From an uncultured Phycisphaerales bacterium (GTDB lineage Bacteria > Planctomycetota > Phycisphaerae > WQYP01): a stretch of 21,523 nt of DNA. Below, piece after piece: positions 14,931 to 21,523 of the stretch. The position numbers and the translations under genes are program-made. The stretch spans positions 1 through 21,523 of the forward strand of contig CAIPTQ010000179.1 in the NCBI GenBank assembly GCA_903868035.1, read 5' to 3'. Every line of letters begins with the position of its first letter. The stretch's first letter is position 1. The notes under the pieces were generated by a model. It saw nothing but the letters and a program-made list of their open reading frames with translations, had not been told where the DNA came from and made no database searches.

Positions 14931-16025
14931 TCACAATTCCAGCTTGCGCGGGAAATAATCCTGCTTGATCGCCCGCTTGGCCAGTACCAGCGTTACCTCC
15001 GCCACGGCATTGGCCCGGCGTGTGCCTTCCTTGAGCACTTGCAGCACCGCCCCGGGGTCTTTTTCCCACTGCGCCCGCCGCGCGCGGATCGGCTCGATTA
15101 GCGCCACCAGCACGTCCACCAATTTGCGTTTGCAGTCCACATCGCCGATCTGCCCGGCGCGGTATTTTTCCTGCGCCTGGGCCACCCAGGCCGTGTCAGG
15201 ATTGAACGTCTCGTGAAACGCCCACAACGGATTCTTCTCGGGGTTCGTCTCGCCGGGGTCGGTCGCCCGTTTGCGGTTGGGGTCCGTGTACATCCCCATC
15301 ACCTTCTTCTTCACCGTGTCCGGATCGTCACTCAGAAAAATCGCGTTGTTCAGGCTCTTGGACATCTTCAGCAACTGCCCCGTCTCCGCCGACGGCCCCC
15401 CCGTGCCCACCAGGCGCTTCACCCGGCCCAGCTTGGGCGCAATGATCGGAAACACTCCGCCGGCTTTGACGAAATCCCGGTCCTCCGTGTGCGGATTCAC
15501 CCCGCAGTAAAGCTGGTCAAACTTCCGCGCCACCTCCCGGCATAACTCCAAATGCGGAATCTGATCCTCCCCCACCGGCACCAGCTCCGGCCGGAACGCC
15601 AGAATGTCCGCGCACTGCCCCACCGCATACAGCGGAAAACCAAACGGAAACTCCTCCCCCAGACCCTTGTCCCGAATCTCATCCTTGATCGTCGGATTCC
15701 GCATCAACCGGTTGAACGGTATCAACATCGCAAAAATCCACGACAATGCATGGATCGCCGGCACCTCCGACTGGATCAGCATCACCGACTTCGCCGGATC
15801 GATCCCCACCGCCAGCCAATCCGTGGCGATGTCAATCACCGACTGCCGGATGTCCGCGGGATTCGCCGCCCGCGCCGGGTTGGTGAAGGCGTGGTCGTTG
15901 GCGATGAGGAAGAAACACTCGTAGGCATCCTGCAGCGCCAGGCGGTTCTCGATGGAACCGACATAGTGCCCCAAATGCAGACGACCAGTGGGGGTGTCCC
16001 CCGTGAGAATGCGCGGCTTGGACAT
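14931..16025 (-). CDS. trpS: Tryptophanyl-tRNA synthetase
   Basis: The 364-aa class I synthetase charges tRNA-Trp with tryptophan in the cytoplasm. The two ATP-binding signatures are TGDTPTGRLHLGHYVG (8-23, HIGH variant HLGH at 17-20) and LKMSKSLNN (219-227, KMSKS). GEDQ (152-155) and FPFGFPLYAVGQCADIL (126-142) are also conserved. The start ATG at 16025 is preceded by AGGAAG at 16036-16031, five bases away, and a second AGGAAG lies at 16048-16043. The frame stays open to 16211 but that stretch overlaps the intergenic region and lacks family homology. The gene is divergent from the GH59 gene. Confidence 0.95.
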   Translation of the reverse strand: MSKPRILTGDTPTGRLHLGHYVGSIENRLALQDAYECFFLIANDHAFTNPARAANPADIRQSVIDIATDWLAVGIDPAKSVMLIQSEVPAIHALSWIFAMLIPFNRLMRNPTIKDEIRDKGLGEEFPFGFPLYAVGQCADILAFRPELVPVGEDQIPHLELCREVARKFDQLYCGVNPHTEDRDFVKAGGVFPIIAPKLGRVKRLVGTGGPSAETGQLLKMSKSLNNAIFLSDDPDTVKKKVMGMYTDPNRKRATDPGETNPEKNPLWAFHETFNPDTAWVAQAQEKYRAGQIGDVDCKRKLVDVLVALIEPIRARRAQWEKDPGAVLQVLKEGTRRANAVAEVTLVLAKRAIKQDYFPRKLEL

Positions 16026-16123
16026 AGTGGCTTCCTGTAGGACTTCCTGCGAAAGACGCAAAGCGTACCCGATTCCGGCGGCAACGCCCAGCGCGCCGGA
16101 GCGCGGGGGAATATATGGACAAA

Positions 16124-16163
16124 GGGAATGACATCCGGTGAAATACAGACCCGATGTATTCCC
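16124..16163. promoter_or_regulatory. Inverted repeat between trpS and the GH59 gene
   Basis: GGGAATGACATC at 16124-16135 pairs with GATGTATTCCC at 16153-16163 over 11 base pairs, with one unpaired G. The 17-base centre could be a loop or a spacer between half-sites. It lies in the divergent spacer (16026-16209), 46 bases before the GH59 start, so it may be an operator or a leader hairpin. A second small inverted repeat, CGCGC-CGGA-GCGCG, lies at 16092-16105. Confidence 0.5.
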
Positions 16164-16209
16164 GAGGCCGTGCTGTCGGCGACGCTGACTTCCGTTGAAA
16201 GGACCCGGC

Positions 16210-18285
16210 ATGAAACTAATGTGTACGAGGAACTATCTCCGTATTGCGGCGCTCGCGGTGGGCCTGGCCGCGGCCGGTCTGGCCGCGCCCGTCTTTGCTG
16301 ACCAGGAGGTGGCGCTCCAGGGCGATGCCGGCGGCAAGCGCTTCGATGGCGTCGGCGCGGTCAGCGGCGGCGGCGCGACCTCCATCCTGCTCAAGGATTA
16401 CCCCGAGCCGCAGCGCGCGCAGGTGCTCGACCTGCTCTTCAAGCCCAAGTTCGGCGCCTCCATGCTGACCCTCTTCGTGGAAGTCCCCGGCGACAGCAAC
16501 GCCACCCAGGGCGCCGAACCCAGCCACATGCACACCAAAACCGACGAAAATTACTTCCGCGGCTATGAATGGTTCATCATGTCCGAAGCCAAAAAGCGGA
16601 ATCCCGACATCACCCTCGACGGCGTGGCCTGGGGCTGTCCGGCCTGGATCGGCGCGGACGCGCGCAACCCCAACGGCCAGTTCTTCTCCCAGGACATGGC
16701 CGACTACTACGCCAAGTGGATCAAGGGCGCCAAGACCGAGCACGGGCTGGACATCAACGCCATCGGCTGCCGCAACGAAAAGGGCGTGAGCATTGATTTC
16801 ATCAAGAAGCTCAAGGCCACCTTGAACGCCAATGGCCTCCAGAAGGTCATGGTGCATGGTTTCGACAACTGGCAAAGGGACAAGTGGGACTGGATTCCGC
16901 AAATGAGCACCGATGAGGTCTTGCGGAATTCCGTGGATGCCGTCAGCAATCACACCATCGCCACCGCCGCCGCCCCGGACAATATCCGCCAGATGCTGGA
17001 TGCCATGAACAAGCCCATCTGGAACACGGAAGAACACGTCTATAAGGACGGCTTCGACTGCGAAATCAGCCTCGTCGAGGCCTTCAACGAAAACTTCCTC
17101 CGCAGCGGCGTCACCAAAATCGTCAACTGGTATCTCGTCGGCTCGGTCTACCCGCTGGAGTCCTACCCCGAACAACCCTCCGCCATGATGGCCAACTCGC
17201 CCTGGTCCGGCCACTACTACACCCGCCCGAATCTCTGGGGCTACGCCCACTATGGCCAATTCGTCAAAATCGGCTGGCAATACCTTAACGGCGGCTGCGG
17301 CAACCTCGCCAGCGGCGGTACGTTCGTCACCTTCAAGTCCCCCCAAACCGACTACAGCATCATCGCCCAGACCAAGGCCGCCAAGGCCAACCAGACGCTC
17401 ACCTTCAAACTCAGCAACGGCCTGTCCACCGGCAAGCTCTGCGTCTGGCGCAGCAATGCCGCCGAACAATTCGTCCGGCAGGCGGACATCACGCCCGTCA
17501 ACGGCACGTTCAGCATCACGCTCGAACCCATGTGCGTCTATTCGATCTCCACCACCACCGGCCAGCAGAAAGGCTCCTTCCCCGACATTCCCGCGGCCAA
17601 GCCCTTCCCCTTCCCCTATCTGGAGACCTTCGACCACTACGCCGACGCCAAGTCCTTCGGCTATCTCCCCCATCACACCGCCGATATCGTCGGCATCTTC
17701 GAAATCGCCGACCGCCCCGACGGCAACGGCAAATGCATGCGCCAGGTGGTCGATAAACGCGCCCAGAGCTGGGCGCCCGAATGGATGCCCTACACCATCC
17801 TCGGCGATCAGGATTGGAAAGACTATGACGTCAGTTGCGATGTCCTTCTCGATGGCGGCGGACCCGCCGGCGTCATGGGCCGCATCATGAATGTCGGCAC
17901 CGGCTATGGCACCGTCCCGAAAGCTTACTACCTGCGCGTCTCGCCCGATGGCACCTGCGCCCTGTTTGTCGCCAAGCAAGGCAACAATGCCGGCGCGGGC
18001 ACCCAGTTGGCCACCGCCAAGGCCGACAACTTCGCCCCCGATCAATGGCATAACGTCAAACTCCGCTTCTCCGGCACGACCATCACCGGGTTTGTCGATG
18101 ACATGCAGATGCTGACCGTGCAGGACGCCACCTACGCCAAGGGCATGGCCGGTTTCCTCACCGGCGACGCCCCCAACACCCGCAATACCGCCATGTTTGA
18201 CAACCTTCTGGTCAACACCGTCAACGGCGCCAAGCCCCAGCCCACGGCGTTCCCCTCGGACCAAAACCCTATCTACAAGCGCTAG
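16210..18285 (+). CDS. Secreted GH59 galactocerebrosidase-like beta-galactosidase
   Basis: The 691-aa product begins with a Sec signal peptide ending near VFA-DQ (residue 30), so it is exported. The body aligns by eye with animal galactocerebrosidase: FDGVGAVSGGGATS (45-58), YPEPQRAQVLDLLFKPKFGA (64-83), EPSHMHTKTDENYFRGYEWF (103-122) and EAKKRNPDITLDG (126-138). The acid/base is E190 in INAIGCRNE and the nucleophile is E274 in IWNTEEH, matching the retaining mechanism of GH59. SPWSGHYY and the C-terminal beta-rich half, probably a lectin-like domain (about residues 490-680), complete the family layout. Substrate in bacteria is uncertain; beta-galactosides or glycolipids are possible. AAAGGA at 16198-16203 is six to seven bases before ATG 16210, preferred over the TTG at 16195. 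Confidence 0.88.
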   Translation: MKLMCTRNYLRIAALAVGLAAAGLAAPVFADQEVALQGDAGGKRFDGVGAVSGGGATSILLKDYPEPQRAQVLDLLFKPKFGASMLTLFVEVPGDSNATQGAEPSHMHTKTDENYFRGYEWFIMSEAKKRNPDITLDGVAWGCPAWIGADARNPNGQFFSQDMADYYAKWIKGAKTEHGLDINAIGCRNEKGVSIDFIKKLKATLNANGLQKVMVHGFDNWQRDKWDWIPQMSTDEVLRNSVDAVSNHTIATAAAPDNIRQMLDAMNKPIWNTEEHVYKDGFDCEISLVEAFNENFLRSGVTKIVNWYLVGSVYPLESYPEQPSAMMANSPWSGHYYTRPNLWGYAHYGQFVKIGWQYLNGGCGNLASGGTFVTFKSPQTDYSIIAQTKAAKANQTLTFKLSNGLSTGKLCVWRSNAAEQFVRQADITPVNGTFSITLEPMCVYSISTTTGQQKGSFPDIPAAKPFPFPYLETFDHYADAKSFGYLPHHTADIVGIFEIADRPDGNGKCMRQVVDKRAQSWAPEWMPYTILGDQDWKDYDVSCDVLLDGGGPAGVMGRIMNVGTGYGTVPKAYYLRVSPDGTCALFVAKQGNNAGAGTQLATAKADNFAPDQWHNVKLRFSGTTITGFVDDMQMLTVQDATYAKGMAGFLTGDAPNTRNTAMFDNLLVNTVNGAKPQPTAFPSDQNPIYKR

Positions 18286-18400
18286 GATTGTGTTTATAGG
18301 CTCAGGTGGCCGGTGTTTTTGGGCGCGGAGTGTATGCCTTGGCGTGCTCTTGGGCGGTGCCGTTGTTTTGCCGTATGTTTTGCCTCCACCCCCCAATTCC

Positions 18401-18429
18401 TTGTCACACCCCCTCAACTCTCGTACACT
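18401..18429 (+). promoter_or_regulatory. Promoter of the RNA helicase gene, nearly leaderless
   Basis: TTGTCA at 18401-18406 and TACACT at 18424-18429 are 17 bases apart. The ATG at 18439 lies ten bases after the -10 box, leaving an untranslated leader of about zero to three bases. No ribosome site is seen. The in-frame codon at 18313 lies upstream of this promoter and is rejected as the start. Confidence 0.55.
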
Positions 18430-18438
18430 TATACACTT

Positions 18439-20172
18439 ATGACAGATTCACCCCTCGTCCCGTTTACCCCCAATCCTCCTCCCACCCCGGCCCCTCCCGC
18501 CGTCCACCAATCCCCACCCGCTCCACCTCCCGGTGGGCATGCCGCACCATGGCCCCAGCACGGTGGCCAGCAGGGTCCGCAGCGGCGCCGCCGCGGCGGA
18601 CGGGGCCGCAATCACAATCGCCAGGAACCAGGCACCGCGCCCCATCACGGCGGCCCGCCACACCACGGCAACGCCCCGCATGGCGGCGGCGCGCCTATGG
18701 GCGGGGCACAGCCGTATACCGACGAAGGCGACGATCCCTGGGGCAATCCCCCCGAATCAGCCGCCGCCCCTGATCCGCTGGACGTAGAACAGCAAGTCCA
18801 CCACGAGAAAATCCATCTGCCGGAGGCTTTCGCCAAGCTCGGGCTGGAATCCTCGCTCCTCCACGCCTTGGCCGACATCCACTTCACCACCCCCTCCGAA
18901 ATCCAGGAAATACTCATTCCACCCGCCCTCGCCGGCAAGGACGTCCTGGGCCAGGCCCGCACCGGCACCGGCAAAACCGCCGCCTTCGGCCTGCCCATCC
19001 TCCAGAATATGGACCTCGCCCAGCCCTTCCAGGCCATCGTCATCGTCCCCACCCGTGAACTGGCCGTGCAGGTCGAGGCCGAACTCCGCCGCCTTGCCCG
19101 CCACAAGCCCGTCCGCTTCGCCCTCGCCTACGGCGGCACCAAGGTCCAGGGCAACCTCAAACAACTCGGACACCAGCCCCACTTCATCGTCGGCACCCCC
19201 GGCCGCATCATGGACCTCGAAGAACGCGGCGCCCTCATCCTCGACAACATGCGCTTCGTCGTCTGCGACGAGGTGGACCGCATGTTCGACATCGGCTTCC
19301 GCGACGACATCCGCAAAATCCTCTCCAAGTGCCTCGTCCCCCACCAGACCATGTTCGTCTCGGCCACGATCAACGAGGACATCGAACGCATGGTCTCCAA
19401 GCACATGCGCGACCCCGTGCGCCTCTTCACCCACACCAAGGAAGAGCAGCTCACCAATCCCGAGGCCGTGCAGTTCTATGTCGGCGTCCAGCCGTGGGAC
19501 AAGCAGCGCGCCCTGCGCCTGCTCCTGCGCCAGGAAAAGGCGACCCTGGCCCTCATTTTCTGCCGCACCAAGCGCTCCGTGGACAAGGTCGCCGCCGGCC
19601 TGCTCCGCGACGGCATCGCCGCCTCCGCCATCCACGGCGACCTCATGCAGAACAAGCGCGAACGCGTCATGCGCGGCTTCAAAACCGGCAAAATCCACGT
19701 GCTCGTCGCCACCGATCTGGCCTCCCGCGGCATCGACGTCCACGAAATCTCCCACGTCATCAATTACGACATCCCCGAAGACCCGGAGGTCTACGTCCAC
19801 CGCGTCGGCCGCACCGCCCGCATGGGTGCCACCGGCCGGGCCTTCACCTTCGTCTCCCACGGCCAGGCGCAGATGCAGACCGAGATCGAAAAGCTCATCA
19901 ACAACCTGATGACCGAATACCGCATCGACCATTTCGTCGGCTCTCCCGAGCCGGGCAACCGCATGCACCGCACGGCGGAAAACGCCGACGACGAAGCCCC
20001 GGCACCGCACCACACGCCTGCCGACCCATCCGCCCAGCAATCCGTCGCCCCGCCAACCGATGGCAAACCGCCCGCCGAGGAAGGCTACATGCCCACGGGC
20101 TTCTCCAACGTCCAGCCGTCTAAATCCGTGCGGCCGCTCAGCGGGCGCTTCCCGACCAAGCGCCGGCGGTAA
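18439..20172 (+). CDS. ATP-dependent RNA helicase, DEAD-box family with a DEVD motif II
   Basis: The 577-aa protein has an RNA helicase core between low-complexity tails. Ordered motifs: Q-motif region TTPSEIQEILIPPAL (150-164), motif I ARTGTGKT (173-180), PTRELA (204-209), GG (232-233), TPGRI (253-257), motif II DEVD (277-280), SAT (308-310), LIFCRTK, then TDLASRGIDV (425-434) and HRVGRTARMG (454-463). Motif II is normally DEAD. The N-terminal 120 residues are Pro/Gly/His-rich with an arginine patch, RRRRGGRGRN (49-58), probably disordered and RNA-binding. The C-terminal tail is acidic, then basic (KRRR at the end). Such helicases remodel RNA in ribosome assembly or cold response; RhlE/CshA-like is a broad fit, not an assignment. 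Confidence 0.92.
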   Translation: MTDSPLVPFTPNPPPTPAPPAVHQSPPAPPPGGHAAPWPQHGGQQGPQRRRRGGRGRNHNRQEPGTAPHHGGPPHHGNAPHGGGAPMGGAQPYTDEGDDPWGNPPESAAAPDPLDVEQQVHHEKIHLPEAFAKLGLESSLLHALADIHFTTPSEIQEILIPPALAGKDVLGQARTGTGKTAAFGLPILQNMDLAQPFQAIVIVPTRELAVQVEAELRRLARHKPVRFALAYGGTKVQGNLKQLGHQPHFIVGTPGRIMDLEERGALILDNMRFVVCDEVDRMFDIGFRDDIRKILSKCLVPHQTMFVSATINEDIERMVSKHMRDPVRLFTHTKEEQLTNPEAVQFYVGVQPWDKQRALRLLLRQEKATLALIFCRTKRSVDKVAAGLLRDGIAASAIHGDLMQNKRERVMRGFKTGKIHVLVATDLASRGIDVHEISHVINYDIPEDPEVYVHRVGRTARMGATGRAFTFVSHGQAQMQTEIEKLINNLMTEYRIDHFVGSPEPGNRMHRTAENADDEAPAPHHTPADPSAQQSVAPPTDGKPPAEEGYMPTGFSNVQPSKSVRPLSGRFPTKRRR

Positions 20173-20203
20173 CCCGCCAAATAATCTTGGGAATTCCCGC
20201 CCC

Positions 20204-20350
20204 TCACCACCACGCCGCCAGCCAGGCGTAGGCCATCAGCGCTAGCATCCCCACGCCCAGCAGGGTGATGATCCACGTCGTGCCGCGCTCCAGGAGGTCG
20301 GACGGCCCCTGGTGAATGACCTCCCCGAAAAATTCATAAAGCGTCCTCAT
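20204..20350 (-). CDS. Small single-pass membrane protein, 48 aa, unknown
   Basis: A short frame reads from ATG 20350 to TGA 20206-20204. The product starts MRTLYEFFGEVIHQGPSD, a short soluble head with mixed charges, then has one hydrophobic segment of about 22 residues (WIITLLGVGMLALMAYAWLA, 26-45) and ends in two tryptophans. This composition is what a real small membrane protein looks like rather than a chance frame in high-GC DNA. It is not recognised. No strong ribosome site precedes it. It converges on the helicase gene, 31 bases past that stop. Small inner-membrane proteins often attach to a larger complex, but no partner is visible here. Confidence 0.6.
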   Translation of the reverse strand: MRTLYEFFGEVIHQGPSDLLERGTTWIITLLGVGMLALMAYAWLAAWW

Positions 20351-20397
20351 ATCAACATCTATCGGTAAGATTGCGGAATTTCCCCACCGTTATCGGA

Positions 20398-20421
20398 CCC
20401 CATTTTGGGGGGTAATTTACC
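20398..20421. promoter_or_regulatory. Two adjacent perfect palindromes
   Basis: CCCCA-TTT-TGGGG (20398-20410) is directly followed by GGTAA-T-TTACC (20411-20421). They lie in the 269-base spacer between the 48-aa gene (minus) and the 93-aa gene (plus), about 50 bases upstream of the former. Possible repressor sites or hairpins; no T-run follows. Confidence 0.4.
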
Positions 20422-20518
20422 CATCAGGCCGTCCTCGTACGCCACGTCCGGCGTTGCCAAATCGCCACACGCCGCGCAACCCCTACGCCCAGCGCCCGCC
20501 AAAACGCTTGTAAGCCTT

Positions 20519-20527
20519 TTATCCACA
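20519..20527 (+). promoter_or_regulatory. Perfect consensus DnaA box
   Basis: TTATCCACA at 20519-20527 matches the strong DnaA box exactly, and a partial copy (TTATCCAGG) lies at 20580-20588. Both are just upstream of the 93-aa gene. A lone box can arise by chance in the window but may also mark DnaA-linked regulation. There is no box cluster, AT-rich unwinding element or dnaA gene nearby, so it is not called an origin. Confidence 0.4.
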
Positions 20528-20619
20528 ATATGTTACGGAATGTGTACCCGGGCCTGTCCTAGGCGCGCCCCGCTTTGCTTTATCCAGGGCGGAGGCTGAA
20601 CGCATTGTTGAGGTGTGAT

Positions 20620-20901
20620 ATGGATATGGGTGGAATTCAAGGCGGCCAGGTCGGCATGGCCCTGTTTGATATGTGGAATGCTTCGGTCCAGAAGACGCAG
20701 AAGTCGCATAAGGCCAAGGGGTCGGCGCTGGTGGCGGCCGCCGCGGAGGCCTTTGAAAGCTATATCGGCCAGGCGGAAACGGGAATGGCCGCGCAGATTT
20801 CGGGGGTGGCGGCATATGCGTTGAATCCCGGGGGGAACTCGGCCAGCCCGGTGACGGGCTCGCAAATCGCCCCTTTTCTCGCCCTCAATGCGATAGCCTG
20901 A
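20620..20901 (+). CDS. Hypothetical protein, 93 aa
   Basis: The product is not recognised. It begins MDMGGIQGGQVGMALFDMWN, continues with a charged Lys/Gln stretch (SVQKTQKSHKAKGS), an alanine-rich amphipathic helix (ALVAAAAEAFESYIGQAETG) and ends in a Gly/Ser/Pro-rich tail. There is no signal peptide or clear membrane span. GAGG at 20610-20613 is a good ribosome site six bases before ATG 20620, preferred over the frame-open codon at 20575. TTGTAA at 20508-20513 with a loose -10 around 20529-20535 is a weak promoter guess. It is followed by a palindrome at 20955 that may end transcription. The helix-rich body could make small oligomers, but this is only a guess. Confidence 0.6.
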   Translation: MDMGGIQGGQVGMALFDMWNASVQKTQKSHKAKGSALVAAAAEAFESYIGQAETGMAAQISGVAAYALNPGGNSASPVTGSQIAPFLALNAIA

Positions 20902-20954
20902 CCTGGTTTTCAGCATCACTTCTCAAAATTCCATTTGTCACCCATGCCACTTAA

Positions 20955-20978
20955 GCCCAGGGATTGCAATCCCTGGGC
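20955..20978. repeat. Perfect 24-bp palindrome, dispersed-repeat-like
   Basis: GCCCAGGGATTG at 20955-20966 is followed directly by its exact reverse complement at 20967-20978. As RNA it would fold into a stable hairpin with a TTGCAA tip. No T-run follows. From general knowledge, this CCCAGGGATTGCAATCCCTG type of palindrome resembles repeats scattered in planctomycete-like genomes, so it may be a repetitive extragenic element that also terminates transcription from the 93-aa gene. Confidence 0.65.
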
Positions 20979-21000
20979 CTACGCTTTCGCTCCGGTGTGG

Positions 21001-21042
21001 CGCGCTATCCTCGCCTTGCGGCGCGGTATCCTCACCTTGCGC
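21001..21042. repeat. Two tandem copies of a 21-bp unit
   Basis: The units at 21001-21021 and 21022-21042 share TATCCTC, then CCTTGCG, and differ at three of 21 positions. They sit between the palindrome and the pectinase gene. No gene or promoter function is assigned; TATCCT resembles a -10 box but has no matched -35. Confidence 0.55.
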
Positions 21043-21133
21043 CACGGACACGGGCGCAGGGTGGACATTTCCCTGAATAATTTCCCTTTTCGGGCGTTGG
21101 TCAGGAAGCAACTTTCTCTTTTGGAGAATTATC

Positions 21134-21523
21134 TTGAAGCTTCCCGCATCGCTCGTCGTGCTCGCCGCGGTGGCCGCGGCCGTGACCTGTTGGTTCCCCA
21201 GCGGCCGCGCGGCGGACGCACCCCCTGGCACCCCCCGTGTAGCGCCCCTCCCCCCTAAAGTCTATTTCGACGTGCGCGATTTCGGGGCCGTGGGCGACGG
21301 CAAGGCGCTCGATACGGAGGCGATCAACGCCGCCATTGACGCCGCGACGGCGGCGGGCGGGGGCACGGTCTACTTCCGTGCGGGGACGTATGTATCATAT
21401 TCAATTCATCTCAAGTCCAACCTCACGCTGTATCTGGACCAGGGTGTGACCCTGCGCGCCGCGGGTACGCCCCAGGCCGGGCGCGGCGGCGGGGGCGGCG
21501 GCGGCGGTCCCGGCGGCGGACGA
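21134..21523 (+). CDS. Secreted GH28/pectate-lyase-fold enzyme, N-terminal part (partial)
   Basis: Only the first 130 codons are present; the gene runs off the right end. It starts at TTG 21134 with GGAGAA at 21123-21128 as ribosome site. The N-terminus is an export signal (LKLPASLVVLAAVAAAVTC), possibly with a lipoprotein-like Cys at residue 19, followed by a Pro-rich linker. The segment YFDVRDFGAVGDGKALDTEA, then INAAIDAA, GGGTVYFRAGTY and IHLKSNLTLYLDQGVTLRA is the classic beginning of GH28 polygalacturonases and other right-handed beta-helix pectinases. A run of glycines (GRGGGGGGGGPGGGR) follows immediately, an unusual insert. Catalytic residues lie beyond the window, so the exact activity is open. 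Confidence 0.87.
   Translation, partial: MKLPASLVVLAAVAAAVTCWFPSGRAADAPPGTPRVAPLPPKVYFDVRDFGAVGDGKALDTEAINAAIDAATAAGGGTVYFRAGTYVSYSIHLKSNLTLYLDQGVTLRAAGTPQAGRGGGGGGGGPGGGR

Noticed and set aside
16026..16211. 62-residue extension of trpS
   Set aside because: Overlaps the divergent spacer; the class I synthetase homology and two ribosome sites point to ATG 16025.
16216..18417. 733-aa open frame antisense to the GH59 gene
   Set aside because: Gly/Val/Asp/Ala-rich with no domain; a typical high-GC antisense shadow of a gene with intact catalytic motifs.
20519..20588. Replication origin suggested by DnaA boxes
   Set aside because: One perfect and one partial box only, with no AT-rich unwinding region and no dnaA, dnaN or gyrB nearby.
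20935..21258. 107-aa plus-strand frame across the spacer and the pectinase start
   Set aside because: Built from the palindrome and tandem repeat, and it overlaps the pectinase signal peptide in another frame.

Overview
The window is a high-GC bacterial chromosome segment, probably from a planctomycete (Phycisphaerae-like) or a related verrucomicrobial or acidobacterial lineage. That placement is inference. It rests on a PEP-CTERM sorting tail, a hopanoid gene pair, several exported glycoside hydrolases of unusual families, Uma2 and AbiE genes, and intergenic spacers built from short dispersed repeats. No rRNA, tRNA or CRISPR array was seen.

Layout. 1-408: the last 36 codons of a PEP-CTERM protein, then a spacer made of several short repeat families. 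409-3972: divergent squalene-hopene cyclase (minus) and HpnO-type aminotransferase (plus), which together point to aminohopanoid synthesis. 3982-4710: a VapBC-like toxin-antitoxin pair with its own promoter. 4932-6948: phosphoglycerate kinase, a strong nested terminator, and ribulose-phosphate 3-epimerase. 6949-7209: a hairpin, a 104-bp MITE-like element with TA ends, and the fabI promoter. 7210-11404: enoyl-ACP reductase, a Uma2 protein, then a tight run of a four-helix membrane protein, Sua5/TsaC and alanine racemase. 11576-13339: a Tat-exported GH29 alpha-L-fucosidase. 13434-14917: an AbiEi/AbiEii pair. 14931-18285: tryptophanyl-tRNA synthetase (minus), divergent from a secreted GH59 galactocerebrosidase-like enzyme. 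18439-20172: a DEAD-box-type RNA helicase whose motif II reads DEVD. 20204-21523: a 48-aa membrane protein, a 93-aa unknown protein, a palindrome and tandem-repeat spacer, and the start of a secreted GH28-like pectinase that runs off the window.

How the genes relate. Most are housekeeping genes (pgk, rpe, fabI, sua5, alr, trpS), interleaved with two toxin-antitoxin modules and single exported carbohydrases (GH29, GH59, GH28). The carbohydrases suggest a polysaccharide-degrading heterotroph. No large new multi-gene system is evident. The most unusual signals are promoters that place the predicted transcription start at or within a few bases of the start codon in three genes, the bacterial GH59 enzyme, glycine-rich inserts inside catalytic domains, the MITE-like element, and very small or unknown genes near the right end.
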